This document shows positions 11,956-22,199 of a stretch of DNA of 64,000 bases, in pieces. The notes under the pieces are model-generated. The model had not been told where the DNA came from. It did no database searches and saw only the letters and a program-made list of their open reading frames with translations. Each line of letters begins with the position of its first letter. Within the stretch, counting starts at the first letter, position 1. Source of the stretch: Adiantum capillus-veneris (lineage: Eukaryota; Streptophyta; Polypodiopsida; Polypodiales; Pteridaceae); NCBI GenBank assembly GCA_014529385.2, contig CM043946.1:20826577-20890576 (forward strand), read 5' to 3'. The translations under genes were made by a program, and so were the position numbers.

Positions 11956-12581
11956 TGAATCAGTTTCAAAGTGACAACACGTTTTTGTTTTTCTTTCTTA
12001 AAAACATTTACACAATAATATTTTCTCAATTGCAATCTATTTTAAGATAAATAAATATATTCACATCAAATGACCTATGATAATCAATAAGAGACTAGAT
12101 GACAGGGTTTGGTGACACAAGAATTTCTCCTGCTCGTTGGGCACCAAACATGAACACCATACGTTGTTGAAAATGAATTTTCCTACTAATTACAATGTTT
12201 ATTCTAATGTGTGGAGTGAAATGAAAAGGAAAAACCTCTATTCCTGGGCCATTATCCATGGTCTATGCATGACCTGGTGCTTAAAACAAAACAATAATAT
12301 AGACGTCCAAACTAAGGTCGTACCTAATGAGAGGTAAAAAAAAAGATTTACTGAAGTGTTTATCTCAGCCAACCTAAGGGGACCTATAATTCTACGAATT
12401 ACATGTTGAAATTGCAACTTAGTAATAACAATGATGTATATCTTTTTCCTTGCAATGGGCATGAAAGGATTTCAAAATTCTCATGATTCATGCAATCTAC
12501 TAGATTATGCTAAAAGCCAAACATTCATGCAATATGTAACAACAATAGACACAAGTCCTTCCTCCATGGGGGAACCAAAAT
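11956..12581 (-). other. Leader of Tat-type element (copy A)
   Basis: Non-coding sequence between gag and the 5' LTR in element orientation. A minus-strand TTTGGTGCCCAACGAG near 12,130-12,150 resembles the TTTGGCGCC-type sequence often found before gag in plant Gypsy elements. No primer-binding site beside the LTR could be named with confidence. Nothing else is seen. Copy B: 47,771-48,396. Confidence 0.4.
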
Positions 12582-13174
12582 TGAGGCGGTTTGGATAGAC
12601 AACAAGAGAGGAAACCTATAAACACCCCTCAAGGCTCCCGTGCTGCTCAATTGGGGTTGGGACAACCACAAGCACAACACAACAACAAACCCACAGCCAA
12701 ACCCAAACAAGATAGGGGCACCACCTAGTTATGGTATGCGAACTAGGATGCAAGAGAGATTTTTTCACAACCAAGAAGATGCGCCACAAAACACATACAA
12801 GCAACCTCTCACCTAGACACACACCAAATGAACCAGAGAGAGATAGAGCAAAGGGAAGAGAGAGAGGAATGGATCTTGCGTAATAGCTTATTTATGACTT
12901 GCAAATGGAGATGGTTTTTTATGATGCTATCATAGAGCTTGTACAAAATTACTCAATGCTTAGTGGATGCTAAACATTGCCAATAGACACGCACTATCTT
13001 AAGGTGTGGTAGACCTCTCACCACAATACTCTCTTATAATGGACACAAAATTGGCAATGAAAACACATTAAAACACTTTCTAGAACAAGATCAAATGATA
13101 GAAACTCAAAACACACAAGTCACCTTGAATTCACCAAACCGTATTGCACAAATGGAAGGACGAAGATTTGAACG
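12582..13174 (-). repeat. 5' LTR remnant of Tat-type element (copy A)
   Basis: Aligns with 3,826-4,422 with many substitutions (roughly one in ten by eye). It has the shared inner end CCGCCTCA (minus strand) at 12,582. At 13,174 (AACG) similarity stops abruptly. The missing part would have held the TATA box and the outer end, so this LTR cannot start transcription. Confidence 0.8.
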
Positions 13175-13447
13175 TTTTGATTGAAAACGTATTGAAAATA
13201 GTTACTAATTTGTTGTAAATCACCTACAATATAGAATTTAACAAATATGGCATGATGAGAAGCTCTAGACTGTCCCAAAACGTTAAGAGAAAGTCTTCAA
13301 ACAAAAATCGGAGTTTTGAGCAGAAAGTTATGACAATTTTATGTTTTGCTAAATTGTAAATTTTTACTGCATGCACGCTACATGAAGCCACAAGAGGCAA
13401 AATATGGATTATTTTTGTGAAGAAAAAGCAACCACACTCTGATATTA
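13175..13447. other. Non-coding DNA between LTR remnant and foldback (copy A)
   Basis: AT-rich sequence with no recognisable feature. It may belong to the element that cut off the 5' LTR at 13,174. Copy B: 48,990-49,262. Confidence 0.4.
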
Positions 13448-14021
13448 TGTTGAGGAAATAGAGAAAGAGAAGAACAGAGAGACGACATTTAGAGAGTGCA
13501 ACCTCAAAGTATGTAGAATATGCACACTTTGAGGTTGCATATTCTACACACTTTGAGGTATACATATAGCGGGAACCCAGTGCTATATATAGAGTAGCTT
13601 CATATATAAGCTCAATAGCCCCGCTCAAATAAGGGTCGTAACTGTGGATGAACAAACCCTTTGGGGCTCAATAAAAAATTTCACAGCCCTATATATACCC
13701 ATCATTATATTACTATATTATTCAATTTATAAAAACAATTTTTAAGGAGCTACATCACTCATGTTACATACAATGAGTTTGGCGTAAAAGGCTAAATGAA
13801 ATGTTTTGATTTACTCTTCAAATACTTCAAACAAAGGTCTTTTCATCCACAATTAGGGACCCTTTTTTGAGCGGGATTGTTGAGCTTATATATGAAGTCA
13901 TTCTAAATATATCCCTAGGTCCCCTCTATATATACCATCGTGTGTGTGTATTCTACACACTTTTGGGTTGCACTCTTTGTGTATCATCTCTCTCTTCTTC
14001 TCTTTCTATGTTTCCTCAACA
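13448..14021. repeat. Foldback inverted repeat (copy A)
   Basis: The left arm 13,448-13,652 starts TGTTGAGGAAATAGAGAAAG, and the right arm 13,842-14,021 ends in its reverse complement CTTTCTATGTTTCCTCAACA. Matching blocks continue inward: GAGTGCAACC against GGTTGCACTC, CTTCATATATAAGCTCAA against TTGAGCTTATATATGAAG, and TGTGGATGAA against TTCATCCACA. The arms are imperfect, about 200 and 180 bp, around a spacer of about 190 bp. It is a foldback or MITE-like structure without coding capacity. Confidence 0.7.
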
Positions 14022-14639
14022 AACCTAAGATGATAACCCTAATAGTCTAACCTAAACGTATTAAGATAGCCAAACCTAATAATTAAACCTAAATCTAACA
14101 CTATAACCTAAACCTAAACCAAAGCCGCTAACCCTAATAATCTAACATAAAGGTAGTATGATGGCCAAACATATAAAGATAGTCAAATTAAATCCATATT
14201 AAGATTGTATTCAAGTATTAACATTTACAGCACCTATGATAGGTCTACAACTTAGAAGTACAACATAAATTTTAACTAACATTGCATAAAAACAAAAAAT
14301 ATATATAAATTAATATGACTTTTAAATAACTCAATAAAGTTTTTAAATAGAATTGTGATTAGCAAATCTCACTATGTTTGTTTGTGAATGATAACATTTA
14401 ATCAAAATTTAAAAATAACAACTTTAATATATTTTTATTTGAATTTTGTTAAAAACATGTATGTTTGTGTACGTAGTGTGTTCAATTATGTGTAGATATA
14501 AATGCATTTTTATTTATTTATGTGTTTATGTGCGTGTGTGTGTGTATTTGTGTGTATATAGCCAAAAAAAAAGATTAGGGCACTCGCATGCGGCCTATGT
14601 GAGCACAAAGCACTTGAGAGAATGTCACCAAACCTGCAA

Positions 14640-14673
<34 letters not shown>

Positions 14674-14868
14674 TGTCATGCACACAGACAAAAACATGAT
14701 AATCTACCATAAATCTCAAAACAAATATTGCCTCCTTGTTGCAAGGGAGTATGTGAGTGGATATTTTGAGATGGGTAAGCCCCACAGTAGCAGATCTGAG
14801 GGAGAAGAGCGGAAATTAGCACCAAGGAAAAAGAGAAGAAGAGGCAAAAATGGAGCAAAAACATAGAA
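14022..14868. other. AT-rich non-coding DNA with CCTAAA-like repeats and (AC)n (copy A)
   Basis: 14,022-14,150 is rich in AACCTAAAC / AACCCTAAT words that faintly resemble the plant telomere repeat but are not in register. (AC)n lies at 14,642-14,671. Small frames here are low-complexity products of GT and AC tracts. Copy B: 49,837-50,677. Confidence 0.5.
14642..14671. repeat. (AC)n microsatellite, copy A
   Basis: 30 bp of AC; 24 bp in copy B. Confidence 0.95.
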
Positions 14869-15132
14869 GGGTGAAAACATGTATAGGTGGTACCAATTTT
14901 TGTACTTTTTATTGGTACCCTTAAAACAAAGTGGGGACCAATAAAAATTTTGCAAAAAATAATCAAAACGTGTCAGAATTTATAGCTTTAGATTCTACAT
15001 GAAAAAATATATCCATTGATATATAACATGCTAGTTTGTTTTACATGTAACACTTGAAGATGGTGTTTGTAAAGTGCTACCAAAAGATTGTCCAAGACAC
15101 CCCTTTTTGGTACCACCAATACATGCTTTCAC
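14869..15132. mobile_element. MITE-like element with GGGTGAAA ends (copy A)
   Basis: The left end reads GGGTGAAAACATGTATAGG then TGGTACCAA. The right end reads TTGGTACCACC then AATACATGCTTTCAC. Over about 25 bp the ends are reverse complements with only two mismatches, apart from the outermost bases on the right (expected CCC, seen TTA). The terminal motif matches that of the element at 34,617. It is about 264 bp with no coding capacity and no clear target duplication. Confidence 0.65.
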
Positions 15133-15556
15133 TTAGCAATGAAGTCCCAAGTTCTGTTTTGTAGGTGGCATCGAAATAGGCGTTGATATGTTCATCAAAA
15201 TAAGCATTGATATTTAAAATTTTGATTTTTTAAAGAAATGGGTCTCTCTCCAATTTTAGCAATGCATATATGACGACCACCAACGACGTTGGTAATTTGG
15301 CATCGATAATGAATTGATCTCTTGTAGTGGTTGTTGTTTGGCATACACCTCTCTCATCATATGAATCTTTGTACCAATACTTGTGCTAGCCCTTTATGCT
15401 GCAAATCCGACAACTTTAATGGAGATGTATCGTTTGCATTGCCGATGATTTGAAATAATTATTGTCGCATAAAGTGATTTAGGCAAAGCTTTATGTACTT
15501 CTTGAGTCTGAGTGGCTCGCTTTGCAACCAAGATTCATCCTCTTACATGCTAGCAA
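15133..15556. other. Non-coding DNA (copy A)
   Basis: No feature seen. Copy B: 50,942-51,365. Confidence 0.4.
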
Positions 15557-15928
15557 TATCTGCAAGGCTCTTCTCTTTTTCATATCACTGTCTCTCTTCT
15601 TTAAATATCACCTGAGCTTCAACGTGGTTGAGTTCTTCTTCCATCTCTGCAAATCAAGTGAATGTTTCATAATTAGAGTGCTCAAGGATTAAGTCAATAT
15701 GTCATCACCTTAGAGAGGGAGAATGGGGGAACACACCCAGCACACACACTATCTGCAAGGTTCTTCTGTTTTCCATATATCTCTCTCTCTTCTTTAAATA
15801 TCACCTCAGCTTCAGTGTGGCTGAGTTCTTCCAATAAAGTGAATATGTCATCATTAGAGTGCTCAAGGGTTAAGTCAATATGTCATCACCTTAGAGAGGG
15901 GGAATGGGGAAACACCCCCAACACACAC
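15557..15928. repeat. 193-bp tandem duplication (copy A)
   Basis: Units 15,557-15,749 and 15,750-15,928 both begin TATCTGCAAGG and both contain GTCAATATGTCATCACC followed by TTAGAGAGGG. They are clearly diverged from each other (substitutions and a short deletion in the second unit). Confidence 0.85.
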
Positions 15929-18567
15929 AAAAATACCTATCCTCTTGGAAAACACATTTAAAAGATCACACTCTCACTGACGAACCACCATTCGCACACA
16001 CACCATGCACCAACATGCTCACCAGGAGCAAGTCACCACCTGGTTGCACAACACACAATACATTTCACAACTAATTTCAAACCACTCTCTCACTTCCATT
16101 CCGCACTCAAAAAAGGCCCAGTGGCCCCCACTTGCTTACACTCGCTGGGGCTCGAAACCACGACACAAAAGCGGAAGAAATAGAGAAAGGGGTAGGGGGG
16201 AGAAACACTCAAGAAATGGCTATGGAAGCTCAGTGATCATGCTAGAAAAAAACACCATACATAGCTATTCTACAACAAACGGTGCACCTACAGGGTCACT
16301 AGCAAAGACAACGCAAACCTTGGGCTTTGCAAGCACACACCTCTGCACGAAGAAGCCCACCAAAAAACACACCCACTCACCTTGGCTCTTTGTAGACTCA
16401 AACATCTCAAGGGTTTGGCAAAAAACATACACCATTCTCACTTTGATTGGGCTTGATGGACACCCACATTTGTCCAAAAGCCCCTTTCTACAGCCAACAA
16501 TTGAAGACCTCTAGCTAAAAAGCATTAAAAAATGACCTTTACGGGGGACCTCTACTCATTTTTGAAAGGGGGGCTCTAATTGGCCCATCTGACATCTCAC
16601 TTTGGAAACTTTAAAAGGGCATCACCTTTGGATGCTCTCATCTGCTCTCTTAACCTCTCCACTCTTGAGTTGAGGGGGAAGAGTGCCTATGCGACATTGC
16701 TAGTGACCCTATGGATTTTTTCAAATTTTAATTATATTTTCTCTTTCTCTTCCAACTTTACACCCTTGTTACTTCTCCTTTAAGCGGACTTTAGCTATCT
16801 TTGGGCTAGCCTTTGGCTCTACTTTTGGAACTCTGGACCTACTTTAGATATTTCTCTCTCTCTGTCTCACACACTTGTAACTCACCTCTTCTCTCTTATT
16901 AGACTTCAAATACATGATCCCCTCCTCTTAACACTAGCGACATTTTCTAGTGGGGGTCTTTATCCTTGCCCTCAAAAACTGGGGGACCAATGGTCCATGG
17001 AACAACACCATTATGAACTCCCACGTCAACAAACTCCTCATTGCCATCCAACAGTGTCGCACTACTGCTGCATGCCACTATGACCATCGCATTTGCTGAG
17101 TTGCACCCCTAGAGGGCCACCAGTGTGCCCCACCATAGCCCCAAGTTGAGAGATCTTTGTTTCCTACTTCACACACCCACATAAGGTCACATTTTGGCAT
17201 GGAAACCCTTTGCACTCTACTCTACCATGTGCATGTGGGATTTCCCACATGCCACATGGCATGCACTCAGTTAACAACCCCTTTTAGCCTCAAAACATCC
17301 CTTCCAATCTTAAATGGAAAATCCCCATTCTCATTAGGGAAATTTTGGACTCTCAAATCGGCTCTGTAAGGACTTTGACTTTCTCCCTCTTGTCCAAAAT
17401 GGGTGCACGGTAAATTTTTTACAAATGAGATAAAAACTTTTCAGACCTTTTGAATTAGAAATTTACTCATTGAGATCTATCCATTGGTATATAGAATTCC
17501 ATTAGATTTTTTATATTCTAGAAGATTTTGTTTTGTGATGTGACAACTCCATCTTATAAATGGAATCTCTCCCCACATGTCAACTTTGGTGGGGAGGCCA
17601 TAACTTCTACAAATCAGCTCTAAATTTGTCAAAGTTTGGGGATTTAGAACCTAATTTATAAGATCTTTCCAATGATATGTTGGTTGATAGGGTTTTTGAC
17701 AAAGCAATCATGTACTTCACCGGGCTGCCCACTTTGGACAAGAGAGGCAAAGTCAAACCTCCTTATAGAGGCCCTTTGAGAATCCAAATCATCCAAACAT
17801 GCCTGCTTGAGAATTTTATGCTCATTCCATGACATTTAAGGAAAATCCCTCCTTCTCAACCATGAAATCCCCCATTCTTGCCACTCTTTGACTCTCCTAA
17901 GACTGTTCACAAAAGCACGAAAAAATGGAAACATTTATCTAGCATCTTCTCAGTGCCAACTTCAACAAACTTTGATCTAGCATATCTTCTCCACCTTAAC
18001 TCCGATTGATGAACCTTCAAATCCTATCAACTTGACATGATGCATACCATCTTTGGGAACCAAGCTGACCCCAGAAAACCCCCTAATGTCATGCCTCTTG
18101 AGGTGATCAATCCGCCACATATTTAGCCCCAGACAAATCTTACACTACCCATATCTTTCCCGTTTGTTGACAATATAAAAGAACTAGCATGCTCTTTAAC
18201 ACTAGAATGGTAACATAATAGGACATAAAAGTGTCCTTTCAGGGTTGTGGAAAAAAATTCCAAAACCATAGTAGATCCACTCATTTTGAAAAATCCTTTC
18301 ATGAGCTTATAGTTCAATAACTACTACATATAGAAAAAAAGAGAAACTTGTAATTTTTCTGATCCCTTGGTCACTACAAGCCTCCAAAGTTGATCGACCA
18401 GTGCATTTTGCCCAAATTAGCAATTTCTTACGGTTGATTGCATATAAATAAGAGTGGGGATTTTTGTAGGACCTGAGATAAAATGCCCCGTTAACTTCAA
18501 TGGGTTAGTGACCAAAACATATGGTTGCTTTTACCTCACTAATTTTTTTTTGGGCATAAAAAATAGG
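15929..18567. other. Unassigned repeat-like DNA (copy A)
   Basis: This stretch has a 169-codon open frame at 16,005-16,514 (+) and shorter ones, but none has a recognisable motif. Its composition (Thr/His/Ser-rich, from CAC-rich DNA) looks like chance. The later part (about 17,400-18,330) reads like an old non-coding repeat. A short palindrome GGACA-TAAAAG-TGTCC lies at 18,221-18,236. Nothing else is seen. Copy B: 51,738-54,376. Confidence 0.4.
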
Positions 18568-18844
18568 TACAAAAAGTTTCATTTTTGCCATTCTACATAC
18601 CTATCATCAAAGTTTCTATAGTCAAGCTCAATACAAATACTATATACATGTTTTATTTGTTCCCTTTGGGCCTTTGGATTCAAAAGAAGCCATGGAGAAT
18701 GTCAAAAGGTACAAAAAGTTTCATTTTTGCCATTCTACATACCTATCATCAAAGTTTCTATAGTCAAGCTCAATCCAAATACTATATACATGTTTTATTT
18801 GTTCCCTTTGGGCCTTTGGATTCAAAAGAAGCCATGGAGAATGT
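18568..18844. repeat. 142-bp tandem repeat at the right edge of copy A
   Basis: Unit 1 (18,568-18,709) and unit 2 (18,710-18,844) both start TACAAAAAGTTTCATTTTTG and differ at about one base. Unit 2 lacks the last 7 bases (CAAAAGG). Copy B has only one unit, ending exactly where unit 1 ends (54,518). The repeat therefore sits on the breakpoint of the large duplication. Both units are preceded by AGG. Confidence 0.9.
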
Positions 18845-19056
18845 ATGTGGAATATCTTATTCCAATATGGTGCTTTCAATATTGGAGCTGAGGTGAGAGC
18901 TTTCTTAAGCTTCATGAAATATTCTTCACATGCCTCGGTCCACTCAAAGTGTGTAATCAAGCTATAAATGGGTTTTGCAATTATAGCGTACATGTAAATG
19001 AACCGTCTATAATATCCACAATGCCCCATGAAGTCTTGAACCCCCTTGACTGTTGT
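18845..19056 (-). pseudogene. RT thumb and RNase H start, second Gypsy element
   Basis: The minus strand reads FMGHCGYYRRFI, then FEWTEACEEYF and KALTSAPIL, the standard RT connection to RNase H in Gypsy elements (usually FLGHAGFYRRFI). The chain stops being recognisable just before the expected RNase H Asp, where the 142-bp repeat begins. Deleting the chromovirus and one TTGT joins this in frame with 24,087 onward (...PRPTTVKGVQDF). Confidence 0.8.
19053..19056. repeat. Target-site duplication TTGT, left of chromovirus
   Basis: TTGT directly before TGTAAGG; matched by TTGT at 24,083-24,086 directly after CCTTACA. Removing the element and one TTGT restores the host RT frame. Confidence 0.8.
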
Positions 19057-19332
19057 TGTAAGGTTTCCAGTTTTTGAAACCTTAGAAATTGTACAAAGCC
19101 TGTAAACTTAACTTGAAAACACTGTTGAATGATTCAATCATGGCTGATATTGGTATTTTTGGAATCATACCCAGAGCTTTACTATGGTTGGTATTATTTA
19201 GAATCAGATTTTGATAAAAACTAGAAAAGCTACGGGCCCTGAAAGGTTACATTAGGAATTCAATTAGTTAAGAAAAATTGGATGGTTTCAGTAATTATTA
19301 TTAACAAAGACTTTTTTATCCTAAGGTTCTAG
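19057..19332 (+). repeat. 5' LTR remnant of chromovirus
   Basis: Aligns with 22,200-22,475 end to end. Breaks off at TTCTAG, after which pol sequence follows. Lacks the TATA box. Confidence 0.9.
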
Positions 19333-22163
19333 GGGTTACGCAAGGGGCAACAAATCTTTGTAGTAAAACTTAATAAGGTAGATGATTCAAGGGACAAGTC
19401 AACTCCTGAATGTCTTAAGGAATTTTCGGATATATTCTCGAAAGATCTCTCAAATTTACCGCCTCCAAGAGACATAGACCACGAAATAGAAACCTTTCCA
19501 GGTAGTGAACCAATTTCGAAAAGACCCTACAAAATGTCCCTCCCTGAACCTATTGAATTAAAAGAACAGGTTCGTTAGCTTATTGAACAAGGATTCATAA
19601 GACCAAGCATTTCACCCTGGGGAGCGCATGTTCTATTCAAAAAGAAGAAGGATGGATCTTTACGTCTCTGCATCGATTATAGGGGACTTGACCAGGTATC
19701 AGTAAAGAATAAGTATCATATTCCTCCCATTGAGGAATTGCTTGATAAATTACATGGAGCAAGGTATTCACAAAAATTGATCTTAGACCAGGTTACCATC
19801 AAATCCGGATCAAGGAGGCAGATATTTACAAAACTGCATTCAACACCCGGTATGGGCATTATGAGTTCATCGTGATGCCTTTTGGTCTTATGAATGCTCC
19901 GGCTACTTTTAATCGTCTCATGCAGGATATATTGAGAGAATATCTGGATGACTTTGTGTTGGTAGTTTTTGATGATATCTTGGTATATTCCAAAGATGAA
20001 AAAGAGCATGAAGGCCATGTACGAAAAGTACTTCATCTTCTACGCCAACATCAGTTATATGCCAAGATGATTAAATGTGTGTTTTTCATGCCCGAAGTTA
20101 GTTATCTTGGTTTTATAATAAACCCTGAAGGAATTTCAGTAGACCATGCAAAGATTAAGGATATAATAGACTGGCCACAACCCAAAACGGTCAGTGAGAT
20201 TCGAGGATTCTTGGGCATTACATGATGTTATAGAATCTTCATCAAAGATTATGCATCCATCACCGCCCCCTTGATGCAGCTACTTGAAAAGACAACCAAA
20301 CTTACATGGGAAAAAGAATAGGAGGAAAATCTCACATCAGCCCTTGTACTCAAACTTCCTGACTTCACTCAAGAGTTTGAAGTAGTGACAGATGCTAGTA
20401 GTCTTTCTATAGGAGGAGTCTTAAACCAAGAAGGCAGAAATTAAGAATCCACGAGCTGAATTATCCATCTCATGATCTGGAACTCCTAGCTGTCATTCAT
20501 GCTCTAAAACTCTGGAGGCACTATCTTCTAGGAAGAAGTTCCAGTTAATCACTGATCATCAAAGTTTAAAATGGATTTTTTCACAAGCAACACTCAACAT
20601 GAGGCAGAGAAGATGGATAGAACTCTTACAAGAATATGAATTTGAAATAAAATATAAACCAGGGAAAAAGAACGTGGTTGTTGACGCTCTTAGCTGTAAG
20701 GTTTTTCTTGGGGCTATTTCCACAGTCGACAATCTAGTCCTAAACAAGGTTAAGAAAGCTTCCCTGGAAGATGAGGATTATCCAAAACTTCTACAGGTTA
20801 TTAATCAACAAGACCTAAAAGAGAAAGAGAAAGACAGAATTGAGGATTATTCACTTGAGGATGGGCTTCTCTATTATAAGTATCAGTTTTACATTTCTAA
20901 GAATCCAACATTAAAAGAGTTAATCCTTTATGAAGGACACAACACTCCAGTTTCCAGCCATCCTGGTTATGCAAAGACCCGTAATGCCATAAGGAAAATC
21001 TATTTCTAGCCAGGAATGAAAGGAGATATACTTCACTACATCAAACAATGTCTTTCTTGTCAAGGATTAAGGCTGAACGAGTAATGATGCTACGAAAACT
21101 TCAACCTCTGGACATTCCTCAAATGAAGTGGGAACTCATTAGCATGGACTTTGTAACGGGCCCTCCCACTGTTCAAGGGGGTTACGACTCCATTATGGTG
21201 GTAGTGGATATGCTGACTAAAGTATCTCATTTGATCCTTGTAAAAACAACTTACACTGCATCAGACATAAGCCATTTATTTATCAAAGAGATCTTCAGAT
21301 TACACGGACTTCCTTTACACGGAATTCCTAAAAGAATAGTCAGTGACAGAGATGCAAAATTTACTTCAAAATTTTGGAAAGCTTTATTTGAATCCTTATG
21401 TACCCAGCTATGTTTTAGTATAGCCTATCACCCTCAGGCGGACGGCCAGACGGAAAGAGTGAATCAAGTTATTGAAGACAACCTTAGAGCCTACTGTAGT
21501 AGAGAACCCCGGAAATGGATACAATTTCTTCCTCTGGTGGAATTCGCCTATAATTCATCATTTCATAAAAGTACAGGGATGTCACCATTTAATGCTCTTT
21601 ATGGGCATGAATGTATATCACCCTAAACTTTTCTGACCCTACTACAAGAGTTGAAGCTTCAAAGAAAATGTTGGAGGAGATGGATGCCCAAACCAAAGCC
21701 ATACGATAGGACATTCAGCCAGCTAAGGACCGCCAAAAACATTATGTTGATAAAAAATGGTATGATCGGTTTTTCAAACAAGGGGATAAAGTATTCCTTA
21801 GGGTATGACAAAAAAGAAGCACTTTATCCTTGGAAAAATACAAAAAACTAAGCCCCAGATATTGTGGACCTTATGAAGTGATTAAAGTAATCAGTGAACA
21901 AGCTTACAGATTAAAACTACCTGAACACCTCAATAAAACCCTACATCCCAAATCAAAACCACACTCTAGATGACAAACAGATAGTGATGCAGAAGCAAGG
22001 AATTCTTGAACTCCAACTAGATTGTATTCTCGATTCTAGGGAAAGGAGTCTATGAAATAGAGTTATCAAAGAACATTTAGTAAAATGGAAGGACTACCCC
22101 ACTGAAGACGCCACATGCAAAGACGAAGTATCACTTTGCAAAGATTTACTCAATTTTGGTTGA
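19333..22163 (+). pseudogene. Chromovirus pol: RT, RNase H, integrase, chromodomain
   Basis: From a frame entering at about 19,345: the RT lead-in (DIFSKDLSNLPP), then [12 protein letters not shown] (about 19,660-19,700), [13 protein letters not shown] (19,872-19,910) and the catalytic FDDILVYSKD (about 19,968-19,997). RNase H has [14 protein letters not shown] (about 20,383-20,424), broken by frameshifts. Integrase shows a zinc-binding piece (EGHNTP...HPGYAKT near 20,930 and CLSC near 21,050) and a DDE core: Asp in SMDFVTGP (about 21,145), Asp in SDRDAKF (about 21,340) and Glu in DGQTERVNQ (about 21,455). The C-terminal chromodomain (HLVKWKDYPTEDAT, 22,071-22,112) has Cys where Trp is usual. 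Several stops make it non-functional. Confidence 0.9.
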
Positions 22164-22199
22164 GATGAGGACATCTCAATTCCTTAAGTTTGGGGTGAT

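Larger units (their letters stand above)
3826..13174 (-). mobile_element. Tat-type Ty3/Gypsy retrotransposon, decayed (copy A)
   Basis: On the minus strand the order is truncated 5' LTR (12,582-13,174), leader, gag, protease, reverse transcriptase, first RNase H, second RNase H, integrase, polypurine tract and a long 3' LTR (3,826-6,511). A second RNase H between the first RNase H and integrase is the known mark of the Tat/Ogre clade of plant Gypsy elements. All genes carry stops or frameshifts. The 5' LTR lacks its promoter part, so the element is dead. No target-site duplication could be tested because the 5' outer end is lost at 13,174. Confidence 0.85.
1..18709 (+). repeat. Large direct duplication, copy A
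   Basis: This segment aligns almost base for base with 35,786-54,518 in the same orientation. The offset is 35,785 at the left and 35,809 at the right. The changes of offset are explained by a 2-bp indel near 800, three microsatellites (4,851, 5,433, 14,642) and small indels near 9,200-9,490. Substitutions are sparse, seemingly well under 1 %. The right end of the shared sequence is at GTCAAAAGG (18,701-18,709). The left end lies outside the window. It could be a true segmental duplication or two haplotypes joined in the assembly. Confidence 0.95.

Noticed and set aside
14446-14785. Open frames on both strands with long Cys-Val or Thr-His runs
   Set aside because: They are translations of GT and AC tracts and change length with the microsatellite.
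16005-16514. 169-codon plus-strand frame, intact in both large copies
   Set aside because: Biased Thr/His/Ser composition from CAC-rich DNA and no motif; being intact in both copies only reflects their recent origin.
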